Shown: piece by piece, positions 16,000-27,002 of the stretch | Layout of the letters: each line of letters begins with the position of its first letter | How positions within the stretch are numbered: the first letter of the stretch is position 1 | From: Synechococcus sp. CBW1002 | GTDB lineage: Bacteria > Cyanobacteriota > Cyanobacteriia > PCC-6307 > Cyanobiaceae | Assembly: GCF_015840915.1 (NCBI RefSeq) | Contig: NZ_CP060398.1 | Location: 3,286,001-3,350,000 of the forward strand | Direction of reading: 5' to 3' | Length of the DNA stretch: 64,000 bases | Notes under the pieces: model-generated | The model's database searches: none | Told to the model about the DNA's origin: nothing | The model's input: the letters and a program-made list of their open reading frames with translations, nothing else | Position numbers and translations under genes: made by a program

Positions 16000-16029
16000 A
16001 GCCCCCTCCGCCACCCCCTCCCAGCCGGA

Positions 16030-17394
16030 CTAGACCGCTGGGCACAGTCCAGCTGTCTGAGCTTGGCGCAGCACCTGACCGATGGTGGTGTTCGGAGCTG
16101 CCGCACCATTGGAGATCGCACTCACGTAGCGGGTGCCATCCGCAGAATCGAGCACGCCACTGATCGAGCGCACCCCGCTGATCGTGCCGGTCTTGCCGTG
16201 GAAATGGCCCTGCAGCGGGGTGCCCACATAGAGATTGCGCAGGGTTCCGCGTTGGCCTGCGATCGCCATCGAGGCCACGTACTGACGGCCATAGGGGTGC
16301 TGATCCATGCGCAGCAGCAGGGCTGCAAGCATCCGGCTGGTGAGGCGATTGGCCCGGTCCAGACCACTGCCATCCACGACCCGCAACCCCTCGGTCGGCA
16401 GGCCCTGCTCGGTGAGCCAAAGGGTGGCCGCCTGACGGGCCTGATCAAGATCCCAGGTGCCGCTGGCCTGGCGCAGCAGCACCTCGGCCGTGAAATTGTG
16501 GCTCTCGGTGTTGGCCAGGCTGAGCAGCCCGTACATCGGCAGCGAGGCCTCCTCATGCAGCAGCACCGCATCGGCTGGCAGGGGTGTGGTGGCTGACACC
16601 ACGGCCAGTCGAGCCTTGCCTCCCTGCTGAACCATCAGTTTCTGCAACAGCGCCTGAAGACGGGCCGGCGGGTTGGCCACAGCATCGTGAATGGCGTTGC
16701 TGGTGACCGCAAGGCGCGTGATCGGAGCGCCATAGGCGTAGGCCCGATCGGCCGGATGCCAACCCTTGGGCCACCAGGCCTGGGCCGGTTCCTCGGCCAG
16801 TTGCAGGGTGACCAGCCCAGGCGCGACACCAGGTCCACCACCAGCACCGAGAGCCAGCTTGGCGAAGCGCTGAAGCTGCGGCACCGCCAGGTCGGGATCA
16901 CCCTCGCCGGTGAGGCGCAGGGTGCCATCGGGCAGACGCCACAGGCGGGTGCTGAGGTGATAATCCGGACCGAGTCGATCAAGGGCGAAAGCCGTGCTGA
17001 CCAGCTTCTGGTTGGAGGCCGGAATACGGGGAAGAGTGCCGTTCACATCCGCCAGCAGACGGCCACTGGCATCCGCCACGGACACGCTCCACACCGATCG
17101 CTCAGCACCGATGACGGCCAGAAGTCGTTGTTGCAGTGCAGGGCAACTCACCTGGGCCTGAAGTCGCGGCAGACCCACCGGCTGCGGCGTGGCGGGCAGG
17201 GTCAGCGGCAGGGCCGGTTGCAGAGCCACCGGAGGCGGCGAGGCCAGGACCGCCGGGCGCTGCTGGGCAAAGGCGCTGAGCGGCGTGGCCAGCAGACTGA
17301 AGGCCGTCAGGGCCAGAGCAGACCGGTGCGACAGGCTGTGGCGCCGGGAGGACTGCTGAACCCAGTGCAGCTTGGACAGGAGATAGGAACGCAT
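16030..17394 (-). CDS. dacB: D-alanyl-D-alanine carboxypeptidase/endopeptidase (PBP4 family)
   Basis: A 454-residue class C low-molecular-weight penicillin-binding protein (peptidase S13). Residues 1-43 form a signal peptide ending SAFAQ. The serine-lysine motif is SNQK at 127-130, the second motif is SHN in NTESHNF, and the third is KTG in HGKTGTISG. These periplasmic enzymes trim or cleave crosslinked peptidoglycan. I place the start at the ATG 17394, which directly precedes the signal sequence and sits one base after the upstream gene's stop, with a GGAGG-like site. A longer frame upstream is the DUF4330 gene's antisense phase. Length is typical. Confidence 0.9.
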   Translation of the reverse strand: MRSYLLSKLHWVQQSSRRHSLSHRSALALTAFSLLATPLSAFAQQRPAVLASPPPVALQPALPLTLPATPQPVGLPRLQAQVSCPALQQRLLAVIGAERSVWSVSVADASGRLLADVNGTLPRIPASNQKLVSTAFALDRLGPDYHLSTRLWRLPDGTLRLTGEGDPDLAVPQLQRFAKLALGAGGGPGVAPGLVTLQLAEEPAQAWWPKGWHPADRAYAYGAPITRLAVTSNAIHDAVANPPARLQALLQKLMVQQGGKARLAVVSATTPLPADAVLLHEEASLPMYGLLSLANTESHNFTAEVLLRQASGTWDLDQARQAATLWLTEQGLPTEGLRVVDGSGLDRANRLTSRMLAALLLRMDQHPYGRQYVASMAIAGQRGTLRNLYVGTPLQGHFHGKTGTISGVRSISGVLDSADGTRYVSAISNGAAAPNTTIGQVLRQAQTAGLCPAV

Positions 17395-17395
17395 C

Positions 17396-17923
17396 TCAAC
17401 CCTCCCCGACCTGGAGGCCGGTAACGACACCCTGCACCCTGTATTGCTTGCCCTCCAGCTCCACCGGAGCCCCGATCTTGAGGTTCTGGTTGCCGAAGAC
17501 CACCCCACCCTCACTCCTGCGGCCCTGTCCCTCCAGCACAAACCGGGCATCAAAACGGCCGAAGACGGCCTGGTTGGGATCAATCGCCGTGACCACCGAG
17601 CCATTCGGCTGCAATGCCACGAGGCGGCTCTGAAGTGGGATCAGCTTCTGGATCGCCACGGTGCCATGAGGCTGGTTACGAATCACGATCGCTACCTTGC
17701 GCTCCGTCTCGATGGCGGAGATCAGGGCGCCGGGGTCAGCCACAGGGACACCCCTGACGTCCACCACGACTTTGACGGGCCGCAGATCACCGGTGGCCTT
17801 CGCCACGGCACTGCTCAACTTGGGGCTCCAGATCACGCCAGCGGCGGCCAGCAGCACGGCAACGGCTGCACCTGCATCCACCAGGCTCCAGCCGCGGGGT
17901 CGGGATGCGGGGGAATCAGCCAT
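17396..17923 (-). CDS. DUF4330-family membrane-anchored protein
   Basis: The 175-residue protein starts MADSPASRPRGWSLVDAG and has one N-terminal membrane helix (AAVAVLLAAAGVIW, about residues 19-33). A beta-rich soluble domain follows, with VKVVVDVRGVPVADP and GQGRRSEGGVVFGNQNLKIG. This pattern matches the DUF4330 family, common in cyanobacteria. Function is unknown, though related proteins resemble the periplasmic parts of MCE/secretion components. The ATG at 17923 is preferred to one 36 bases upstream, because homologues begin shortly before the helix. It ends one base before the PBP4 start, so the two form a leftward operon. Confidence 0.75.
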   Translation of the reverse strand: MADSPASRPRGWSLVDAGAAVAVLLAAAGVIWSPKLSSAVAKATGDLRPVKVVVDVRGVPVADPGALISAIETERKVAIVIRNQPHGTVAIQKLIPLQSRLVALQPNGSVVTAIDPNQAVFGRFDARFVLEGQGRRSEGGVVFGNQNLKIGAPVELEGKQYRVQGVVTGLQVGEG

Positions 17924-18025
17924 GGGCCTCCTTCTTTGGGGGAAGTGTAAGGAGGGCAACCATGGCCCTCAAGCCCCAACGCGAAAGCGGGGGTGCTGAC
18001 TTCCGAGATAGAGACCTGTCGCCCC

Positions 18026-18715
18026 TCAGTTGCGCAGGCCTTCGATGAACTGATCCAGCACCCGCATCTGTCCGCCCAGATCAAGGCCCTCCTCTCCGGC
18101 CAGGGCCATAGCCTGCTGCTCGGCATCAGGCTTCTGCTCGAACGTCGTGCAGAGGCGGTAGCCATCGGGATCGAGGCGGTAGAGCTCCCATGGGCCGGGA
18201 TAGGCCCGCTTCAGGGCTGCCTCCGCCTGGGGAAGCAGCGCGTAGGCGCTCTGCCAGCCCGCCAGGAAGCCCCGCCGCCGCTCCCGGGCGACGCTGCCGA
18301 TCCCCACCGCCGCATCCTCCAGGGACCCGTTCACCAGCACCACGGCGCCGCGATGGCCACCGCAGACCTGCTCCACCAGCTCATAGTCCGCCTGGCTGGC
18401 GCCCACCAGCAGCAGCAGCTCGTTGCCCGAGGCCTCGCTCTGACGGCGGATCTGGTCGCTGAAACTGGCGATGCAACCGGCGAGCTCAGGAGCATCCCGC
18501 TTCGCCAGAGCAGTGGCACCGGCATCGCTGAACAGCAGCCGCAGCTCCTGGCCCGTCTCCAGCAACGCTGCGGCCAGCCGCAGCACCACAGGCAGCACCC
18601 GCAACCCTTCAAAACGCCACTCCACGGTCCAGCGGCCCTTGGGGTCGGCGAGGAACGCGGCCTTCAGCGCCTCGAGGGCCTGCGACTCGGCGGCGCGCAG
18701 ATCGGCGGGAAGCAT
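18026..18715 (-). CDS. DUF1995-family protein
   Basis: This 229-residue protein begins MLPADLRAAESQALEALKAA and contains GRWTVEWRFEGLRVLPVVLRLA, LRLLFSDAGATALAKRDAPE, and a C-terminal LYRLDPDGYRLCTTFEQKPD. The order matches DUF1995, found in cyanobacteria and chloroplasts (the family includes LPA3/PAM68-type auxiliary factors only loosely). No signal peptide or helix is present. The ATG at 18715 is chosen over a TTG six bases earlier. It follows the cysteine desulfurase by 26 nt on the same strand. A role in photosystem biogenesis is plausible from plant relatives but unproven. Confidence 0.75.
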   Translation of the reverse strand: MLPADLRAAESQALEALKAAFLADPKGRWTVEWRFEGLRVLPVVLRLAAALLETGQELRLLFSDAGATALAKRDAPELAGCIASFSDQIRRQSEASGNELLLLVGASQADYELVEQVCGGHRGAVVLVNGSLEDAAVGIGSVARERRRGFLAGWQSAYALLPQAEAALKRAYPGPWELYRLDPDGYRLCTTFEQKPDAEQQAMALAGEEGLDLGGQMRVLDQFIEGLRN

Positions 18716-18741
18716 CGGCAAGGGGCGAGATCGGCGCGACC

Positions 18742-20016
18742 CTACCCATCCCGACCGTCACCGCCGGCTGAAACCGCTGCGAGGTCGGCAAGGGCCTGCT
18801 GCAATGCCGCCGGAAATCCTTCCAGATCCGCCTCGCACAGCCACGGGCCGAGACTGAGACGCAGGCCGCTGGCCGCCTCCTCAGGGCTGTACCCCATGGC
18901 CAGCAGTACGGGGCTGGCATCCGGGCGCAGCCGCTGAGGATCCCCGCCGGGACCTGCGGTGCTGGCAGAGCTGCTGCGCACAGAACTTCCGCGTGCGGAA
19001 CTGCTGCAAGCCGAACCACTGCTCACCGCATAGCCGTGGCGCCACAGCGCCCGCACCAGATCCCGGCCCGCCAGCGGGCGGCCAGCGGCATCGGAAACCA
19101 GGAGACTGATGTGGTGGGGCAGGCGTCCATCGGGATCGGCGGGATCGGGTCCGCTGAGGCGCACCCCCTCCAGACCCAGGAGTGTCTCCAGCAAACGGTC
19201 GCGCAGGGGGAGAAGCGGGTCGAGTCCTCCATGGCCGTACAGCCGCGCGGCCGCCAGATCGAGTGCGGCGGCGAAGCCGGCGGCGAGGGCAACCGACTCA
19301 GTACCGCCACGGCGTCCCCCCTCCTGGCCGCCGCCGCCGATCAAGGGATCGATCTCCACCCCTGGCGCCAGGACCAGAGCACCGATCCCGCGCGGCCCCT
19401 GCAGTTTGTGGGCGGTGAGGCTGAGCAGGTCGACCGGCAGGCGGCCCAGATTGACGCTGCGGTGGCCCACCACCTGCACCGCATCGGTGTGGAACGGCAC
19501 TCCAGCCGCTCGGCAACGGGCGCCGATCGCCTCGATCGGCTGCAGCGCCCCCACCTCGCTCTGGCCCCAGATCATCGAGACCAGCCGGGTCGGGGCCTGT
19601 AGCAGCTCTTCAAAGCGATCCAGGCGCACCACCCCACGCCGATCAACCGGCAGGGCCCGCACCTGCCAGCCACGGGCCTGGAGACCGGCCGCCGCCGCCG
19701 CCAATGCCGGGTGCTCCACTGCGGAGATCAGCAGCCGACCTGGCTGCATCCGAGCCGCCATGCCGAGCAGGGCCGCATGGTTGGCCTCACTGCCGCCGGA
19801 GACGAACACCAGTCGATCGGGCTCCACCCCCAGATGGGTGGCGATTGAGATCCGGCTGCGCTCCAGTCGCTCGGCCGCCGCCAGGCCATACCCATGCAGG
19901 CTGGAGGGATTGGCCCAGGCCTCCGCGGCAGCGTCCGCCATAGCCGCCAGCACCGCCGGAGCCGGCGGACTGGTGGCACAGGCATCGAGGTAGACCTCAG
20001 CCGCCAAGGGGACCAT
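18742..20016 (-). CDS. Cysteine desulfurase, NifS/IscS-like
   Basis: A PLP-dependent enzyme that removes sulfur from cysteine as a protein persulfide for Fe-S clusters or other thio-cofactors. The 424-residue protein has the LDACATSPPAP opening, GGSEANHAALLG (PLP-stacking His), FHTDAVQVVG, and the Schiff-base Lys in SLTAHKLQGPRGIGALV. The catalytic Cys is in SSGSACSS near residue 340. Immediately after it lies a Ser/Gly-rich insertion of about 20-25 residues (ARGSSVRSSSASTAGPGG) before SPVLLAMGYSPEEA, absent from typical IscS. The ATG at 20016 lies within the last codons of dapF (20-nt overlap), so translation is likely coupled. Confidence 0.88.
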   Translation of the reverse strand: MVPLAAEVYLDACATSPPAPAVLAAMADAAAEAWANPSSLHGYGLAAAERLERSRISIATHLGVEPDRLVFVSGGSEANHAALLGMAARMQPGRLLISAVEHPALAAAAAGLQARGWQVRALPVDRRGVVRLDRFEELLQAPTRLVSMIWGQSEVGALQPIEAIGARCRAAGVPFHTDAVQVVGHRSVNLGRLPVDLLSLTAHKLQGPRGIGALVLAPGVEIDPLIGGGGQEGGRRGGTESVALAAGFAAALDLAAARLYGHGGLDPLLPLRDRLLETLLGLEGVRLSGPDPADPDGRLPHHISLLVSDAAGRPLAGRDLVRALWRHGYAVSSGSACSSSARGSSVRSSSASTAGPGGDPQRLRPDASPVLLAMGYSPEEAASGLRLSLGPWLCEADLEGFPAALQQALADLAAVSAGGDGRDG

Positions 20017-21187
20017 TCGCTTCGATTCGGGCCCGGGTGCGGTCGTCCAGGGAATTGGTGGCGATCGCGACCAGGTCGTCGAGGGAGCGGCTTTCCAGCA
20101 GGGCTGCCACGCGGGCGCGGGCCTCGGCGCTGGGGCAGGCATCCGGCCGCACACAGCCGTTCACGCAGGCCACCGCACAGTTGATTTCGGGCAGGGCAGA
20201 GGCCGGGTTGGAGGCAGCAACCTCTGGATCTTGATCCGTAGCAGAATCCTTGAGTGCAGCGGAGTCCGCACGGGGGGCTGGGGCCGGTTCGACAGCACCC
20301 TGCTGGCCCGGCTCGTGCTGCTCAAGATCCAGCAGGGCCGGAGCCACCACGCCGTCGAAGACGGCCTCGGCCGGGCCGGTCATGAACAGGTGGCCCGTGG
20401 CCTCATCCCAGTCGATCTCCAGGGGGCCGCCGGGCAGATCGAGCCGGGCGCGACGTTCACTGAGGCCAAGCCGGTGGCAGACCACCAGGGTGGCGCAGGC
20501 ACCGGTGCCGCAGGCCAGGGTGGGCCCTGCGCCGCGCTCCCACACCCGCATCACCAGATGGGTGGGGGAGAGCACTTGCACGAAGTGCACGTTGGTGCGG
20601 GCGGGGAAGGCCGGATGCACCTCCAGCGCCGCGCCGAAGCTGTCCAGCTCCACCAGCGCCACATCGGTGACCGGGATCACCACATGGGGATTGCCCATGC
20701 CGGCAGCGCCGACCGAAAAGGTGTAACCAGCTGCCTCCAGATCCCCCTGGGGGATGCCGGCCTCGCCCACGGGCAGGGTGGTCGGGACCGCCTCGGGGTC
20801 GAGCAGGGGCCTGCCCATGTCCACCCGGATCGTGCCGTCCTCCTGAAGCTCCGGCACGATCCGGCCCGCCAGGGTCTCGATCTGCCACTGGCGGCCCGGT
20901 TGATCACCATCGCTGTCCGCCAGGAAGCGGGCCAGACAGCGGATGCCGTTGCCACACATCTCCGGTTCGGTGCCGTCGGCGTTGAAGATCCGCATCCGCA
21001 GCTCTCCCCCCTGGCCCGGAGGCAGGGCCAGGATCACCCCGTCGCCGCCCACACCGAAGCGCCGATCGCAGAGACGGCGCACCAGCTCGGAGGTGAGGCC
21101 CAGGCTGTCGTCCTCCTCGGGGGCGTTGCGCCCGTCGAGCATCAGGAAATCGTTGCCCAGGCCTTGGTACTTGCTGAACTGGAGCAC
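19997..21187 (-). CDS. dapF: Diaminopimelate epimerase with Cys-rich C-terminal extension
   Basis: DapF interconverts LL- and meso-diaminopimelate for lysine and peptidoglycan synthesis. The enzyme proper spans about residues 1-285, with FSKYQGLGNDF at the N-terminus and the two catalytic cysteines in EMCGNGIRC and LACGTGACATL. A Pro/Ala/Asp linker follows, then about 65 residues reading LPEINCAVACVNGCVRPDAC and SLDDLVAIATNSLDD. The CxxxCxxxC spacing with a fourth Cys suggests metal or Fe-S binding. Standard DapF is about 280 residues, so this 396-residue form carries an extra domain. The start is a GTG fixed by the conserved N-terminus. The gene ends inside the cysteine desulfurase start and diverges from hfq. 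Confidence 0.92.
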   Translation of the reverse strand: MLQFSKYQGLGNDFLMLDGRNAPEEDDSLGLTSELVRRLCDRRFGVGGDGVILALPPGQGGELRMRIFNADGTEPEMCGNGIRCLARFLADSDGDQPGRQWQIETLAGRIVPELQEDGTIRVDMGRPLLDPEAVPTTLPVGEAGIPQGDLEAAGYTFSVGAAGMGNPHVVIPVTDVALVELDSFGAALEVHPAFPARTNVHFVQVLSPTHLVMRVWERGAGPTLACGTGACATLVVCHRLGLSERRARLDLPGGPLEIDWDEATGHLFMTGPAEAVFDGVVAPALLDLEQHEPGQQGAVEPAPAPRADSAALKDSATDQDPEVAASNPASALPEINCAVACVNGCVRPDACPSAEARARVAALLESRSLDDLVAIATNSLDDRTRARIEANGPLGG

Positions 21188-21268
21188 GATGGTGCGCGAC
21201 AGGAGCTGAGGGTGATCCTAGGAAGGGCGCCCCACCAGCCCGGCAGCCGAACAGCCCGTGCGCCCGCC

Positions 21269-21511
21269 ATGGACAACCCGTACACCGACCGCCGCGGACC
21301 GATTCTCGACACCACCCAGCCGGGCATCCGCCACATTCAGGACATGATCCGGGAACACAAGCCCGTCAGCGTGCTGATCCAGAGCGGCAGCGAACTGGAG
21401 GGCGTCATCCTCTGGCAGGACCTCGAATACATCGGGCTGCAGCACGAGGACGGCCGGCCACTGATGCTGATCAACCGCCGCTCCATCAGCATGCTCCGCG
21501 CCCTCGGCTGA
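21269..21511 (+). CDS. hfq: Hfq-like RNA-binding protein (cyanobacterial type)
   Basis: An 80-residue Sm-like protein starting MDNPYTDRRGPILDTTQPGI. The Sm1 region HKPVSVLIQSGSELEGVILWQ and the Sm2-like MLINRRSISMLRAL match the divergent Hfq of cyanobacteria. In Synechocystis this protein interacts with the type IV pilus base rather than acting as a classic sRNA chaperone. Several canonical RNA-binding residues are absent, as is normal in this group. The ATG at 21269 gives the family's usual length; a long upstream open frame is antisense to dapF. It lies 81 nt from the divergent dapF start and just upstream of leuS. Confidence 0.88.
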   Translation: MDNPYTDRRGPILDTTQPGIRHIQDMIREHKPVSVLIQSGSELEGVILWQDLEYIGLQHEDGRPLMLINRRSISMLRALG

Positions 21512-21608
21512 CCCACGGGATCAGCAGGGACCACCAGGCTGAGCCAGCAGGCCTGTGGCACGATCACAGGCTGCCCTGCGGCCCGTCTTCCACGGCCGGG
21601 CCCGCGCC

Positions 21609-24281
<2,673 letters not shown>

Positions 24282-24284
24282 GGC

Positions 24285-25886
24285 TCAGGCGCGACGGAAC
24301 ACCAGGGAGGCCGGCTCGCCCCAGTTCCCATCCGCCTGATAGCCCCGGTCGTTGCCGCACAGATGACGCAGGATCCAGAAGATGGGTTCGGGACTGTCTG
24401 ATCCCAGCTCCTCCTGCAGGGCCGCCAGGGAGCGGGGCTGGCCATCGGCCAGGGCGCGTTCCAACTGCTCCTGCAGCGACAGAATCACGGCAGCCGCCTT
24501 CTTTCCCGCTTCGACACCGGGCTGGTCGTAGGCATTGATGTTGACCAGTTCGGCGTAGAGGCCAACGGTCCGCTCGAACAGGGCGATCAGGGCACCGAGG
24601 GCCCGGGCATCGAAGCGGCGCAGGGTGATGGCCATCGATTGCCGGCCCCCATCCATCAGGGCTGAGCGGGTGCCCTGCAGGAAGCCCTCGAGAAAATCAC
24701 CGGGCCGATCTCCCTGCACCGGTTCGATGTCGGCGGGGTCATCGAGGGCTTCGATGAAGGTGACGAAGAAGTTGTCGACCCCATCGCGGAGCTGCTGCAC
24801 ATAGGCGTGCTGATCGGTGGAGCCCTTGTTGCCGTAGACGGCAATGCCCTGGTTGACGATCTGGCCGGCGCGATCGCGCTGCTTGCCGAGCGACTCCATC
24901 ACCAGCTGCTGCAGATAGCGGCTGAACACCTCGAGGCGATCCCGGTAGGGGAGCACCACCATGTCGCGGGCGCCATGGCCCTCCCCGGCCTGATACCAGG
25001 ACGCGGCCATCAGGGCAGCGGGATTCTGCTCAAGGGTGGCCACCCGTGTGGCTTCATCCATCGCTGCGGCACCGCCGAGAAAGGAGCGGATGTCTGCTCC
25101 CGCCAGGGCCCCGGGCAGCAGACCCACAGCGCTGGTGATGCTGGTCCGCCCGCCGACCCAGTCGAACATGTCGAAGCGCTGCAGCCAGCCCTCCTGCTCG
25201 GCGAGGCGGTCGAGCTGGCTGCCCTGCATGGTCACGGCCACGGCCTGGGCGGCCCAGGTGCCGCCGCGGCTCTCGAGGCGGGCGCGGGCCTGCTGCATGC
25301 CCAGCCTCGGTTCCGGCGTTCCGCCGGACTTGCTGACGACGATCACCAGGGTGGTGGTCAGCCGCTCCTCCAGGGCCCGCAGGGTGCGGCTCATCCCCTG
25401 GGGATCGACGTTGTCGAAGAAGTGGAAGGGCAGGCCCGCCTCCTGCTCCTGAAGGGCGCGGATGATCAGCAGCGGCCCCAGCCCCGAACCGCCGATGCCG
25501 ATCCAGAGCACATCCGTGAAGGGCCGACCGCAGGGGGCGAGCAGCTCACCGGCGAGGATGCGGCGTCCAAAGGTCTCGATCTGGTCCACTTCGCTGGCGA
25601 TGTGGGCGCCGCTCTCGGCATCGGGGGCCAGCTGCGGTGCCCGCAGCCAGTAGTGCCCCACCATGCGCTGTTCGTCGGGGTTGGCGATGGCTCCGGCCTC
25701 CAGGGCCGCCATCGCCTCAAAGGCCTGGGCAAAGCGTGGACGAAGAGCGTCAAGGCCGGGCTGATCGAGCGCCATGCGGCTCACATCCAGCCAGAAGCCA
25801 AGGGCCTCGTCGTGCCAGAGGAGGGCGCAGAAGCGGTCCCACTGGGTCGCCGGATCGTGGCCGTTGAACGCGGGAAGCTGGGACAT
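24285..25886 (-). CDS. pgi: Glucose-6-phosphate isomerase
   Basis: Pgi interconverts glucose-6-phosphate and fructose-6-phosphate in glycolysis, the oxidative pentose phosphate pathway and gluconeogenesis. The 533-residue protein has the SIS-domain signatures: DVLWIGIGGSGLGPLLIIRAL, VVSKSGGTPEPRLG and NKGSTDQHAYVQQLRDG with the catalytic His. It has the C-terminal NINAYDQPGVEAGKKAA with the active-site Lys. Its length fits the cyanobacterial form. The ATG at 25886 gives MSQLPAFNG. It lies back-to-back with the lysozyme-like gene and tail-to-tail with leuS. Confidence 0.96.
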   Translation of the reverse strand: MSQLPAFNGHDPATQWDRFCALLWHDEALGFWLDVSRMALDQPGLDALRPRFAQAFEAMAALEAGAIANPDEQRMVGHYWLRAPQLAPDAESGAHIASEVDQIETFGRRILAGELLAPCGRPFTDVLWIGIGGSGLGPLLIIRALQEQEAGLPFHFFDNVDPQGMSRTLRALEERLTTTLVIVVSKSGGTPEPRLGMQQARARLESRGGTWAAQAVAVTMQGSQLDRLAEQEGWLQRFDMFDWVGGRTSITSAVGLLPGALAGADIRSFLGGAAAMDEATRVATLEQNPAALMAASWYQAGEGHGARDMVVLPYRDRLEVFSRYLQQLVMESLGKQRDRAGQIVNQGIAVYGNKGSTDQHAYVQQLRDGVDNFFVTFIEALDDPADIEPVQGDRPGDFLEGFLQGTRSALMDGGRQSMAITLRRFDARALGALIALFERTVGLYAELVNINAYDQPGVEAGKKAAAVILSLQEQLERALADGQPRSLAALQEELGSDSPEPIFWILRHLCGNDRGYQADGNWGEPASLVFRRA

Positions 25887-26035
25887 GGGGCCTGGAACCG
25901 CCTGCGGTGATCAAATCGACGGTATCGGGGGGGCGAGAAGAACCGCAACCGCACACTCCTGCTCAGAGATGGGGCCGAATCTCTTTAAACTTTCTCTCAA
26001 AGACTCCCAGTTCCCCTTCAGGACTCTCCCCCTTC

Positions 26036-26965
26036 GTGCTGCGTTTCCTGCACCATCGTGTCTCCGGAGAAGTCTCAGGTGCTCCTTCGCTCTGCTCAGG
26101 GCCAGGCACCGCAGAACATTCCACGTCTCCCGCCACCGGACGACCTGGTCGGAAGCGTCGACGTGAGCTTGCAGCCGCCACAGTGCTGCTCGCCACCGCC
26201 TTGGGTGGTGTTGGCGAAGCGCAACACCCCCTGGAATCCCTGATCAACGCTCCGGATCAGAGCAGCACCATCAGCGGCGACAGTCGCGCTGCTGTCGGCT
26301 CAGTCACTGAGGGCCAGCGGGTCAATCCGATCGATTTCACCCCCGAGGAACTGCGGGAGTTGCAGAAGCGCTTCGGGGTCCATGGACCTCAGCCACGCCT
26401 GGCCCAATTGCTCACCGAAGGCCTCGACCAGCTCGAACCGCTCCGCTCCCACACCCTCACCCGCCTGGAGGAGCTGCGGCCGGTGATCCTGAGTGAGTCC
26501 CTGCGCCGCCGCGTCAATCCGATGCTCGTGGCTGCCGTGCTGTTCGATGAGATGCAGCACGCCAAGCCAGGCGAAAGCCACCCGATCGCAGCCCATTCCG
26601 GCCTGTTCAGCACTCTCGGCCCAGCCCAGCTTGGATTAGGGGAGATGGTGCACCAGGGCCTGCTCCCTGCCGATGCGACACCGGAGCAATTGGAGGCGGC
26701 TCGCGATGCGTTGCTGGACCCGGAGCAGAACGTGACCCTCTTAGTGGGCAAGTTCGAGCGCCTCCAGAAGGAACTGGAACTGACCACTCCCCTCCCGCCG
26801 ATCGCGAGCCGCTCCCCCCACGAAGCCAAGGCTCTCGCCACCCTGGCCTACCTGCACAACGGCAAGCTGGACTATCCCGCACGGGTGCTGCGCTACATGC
26901 AGGACCCTGAGCTCCACGCCCTCCTCTACGGCAACCGCCGCAAGCAGCTCCCTCCGCTGATCTGA
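26036..26965 (+). CDS. Putative exported lysozyme-like protein
   Basis: This protein of about 309 residues has a strongly basic stretch followed by a hydrophobic core (RKRRRELAAATVLLATALGG), consistent with a late-starting signal peptide. The C-terminal half resembles an all-helical lysozyme/transglycosylase fold. RRRVNPMLVAAVLFDEMQHAKPGES has a Glu placed like the catalytic Glu of soluble lytic transglycosylases (NP-x(n)-E). STLGPAQLGLGEMV and ALATLAYLHNGKLDY then resemble the GLMQ and YN-G motifs. The start is uncertain. No ATG precedes the signal region closely, so I chose the GTG at 26036. Another ATG at 25907 gives a long, unlikely N-terminus. Enzymatic activity is inferred. Confidence 0.6.
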   Translation: MLRFLHHRVSGEVSGAPSLCSGPGTAEHSTSPATGRPGRKRRRELAAATVLLATALGGVGEAQHPLESLINAPDQSSTISGDSRAAVGSVTEGQRVNPIDFTPEELRELQKRFGVHGPQPRLAQLLTEGLDQLEPLRSHTLTRLEELRPVILSESLRRRVNPMLVAAVLFDEMQHAKPGESHPIAAHSGLFSTLGPAQLGLGEMVHQGLLPADATPEQLEAARDALLDPEQNVTLLVGKFERLQKELELTTPLPPIASRSPHEAKALATLAYLHNGKLDYPARVLRYMQDPELHALLYGNRRKQLPPLI

Positions 26966-27002
26966 TCCAGCAGCTCTCAGGTTCAAGACCGCTGGGCTGG
27001 CC

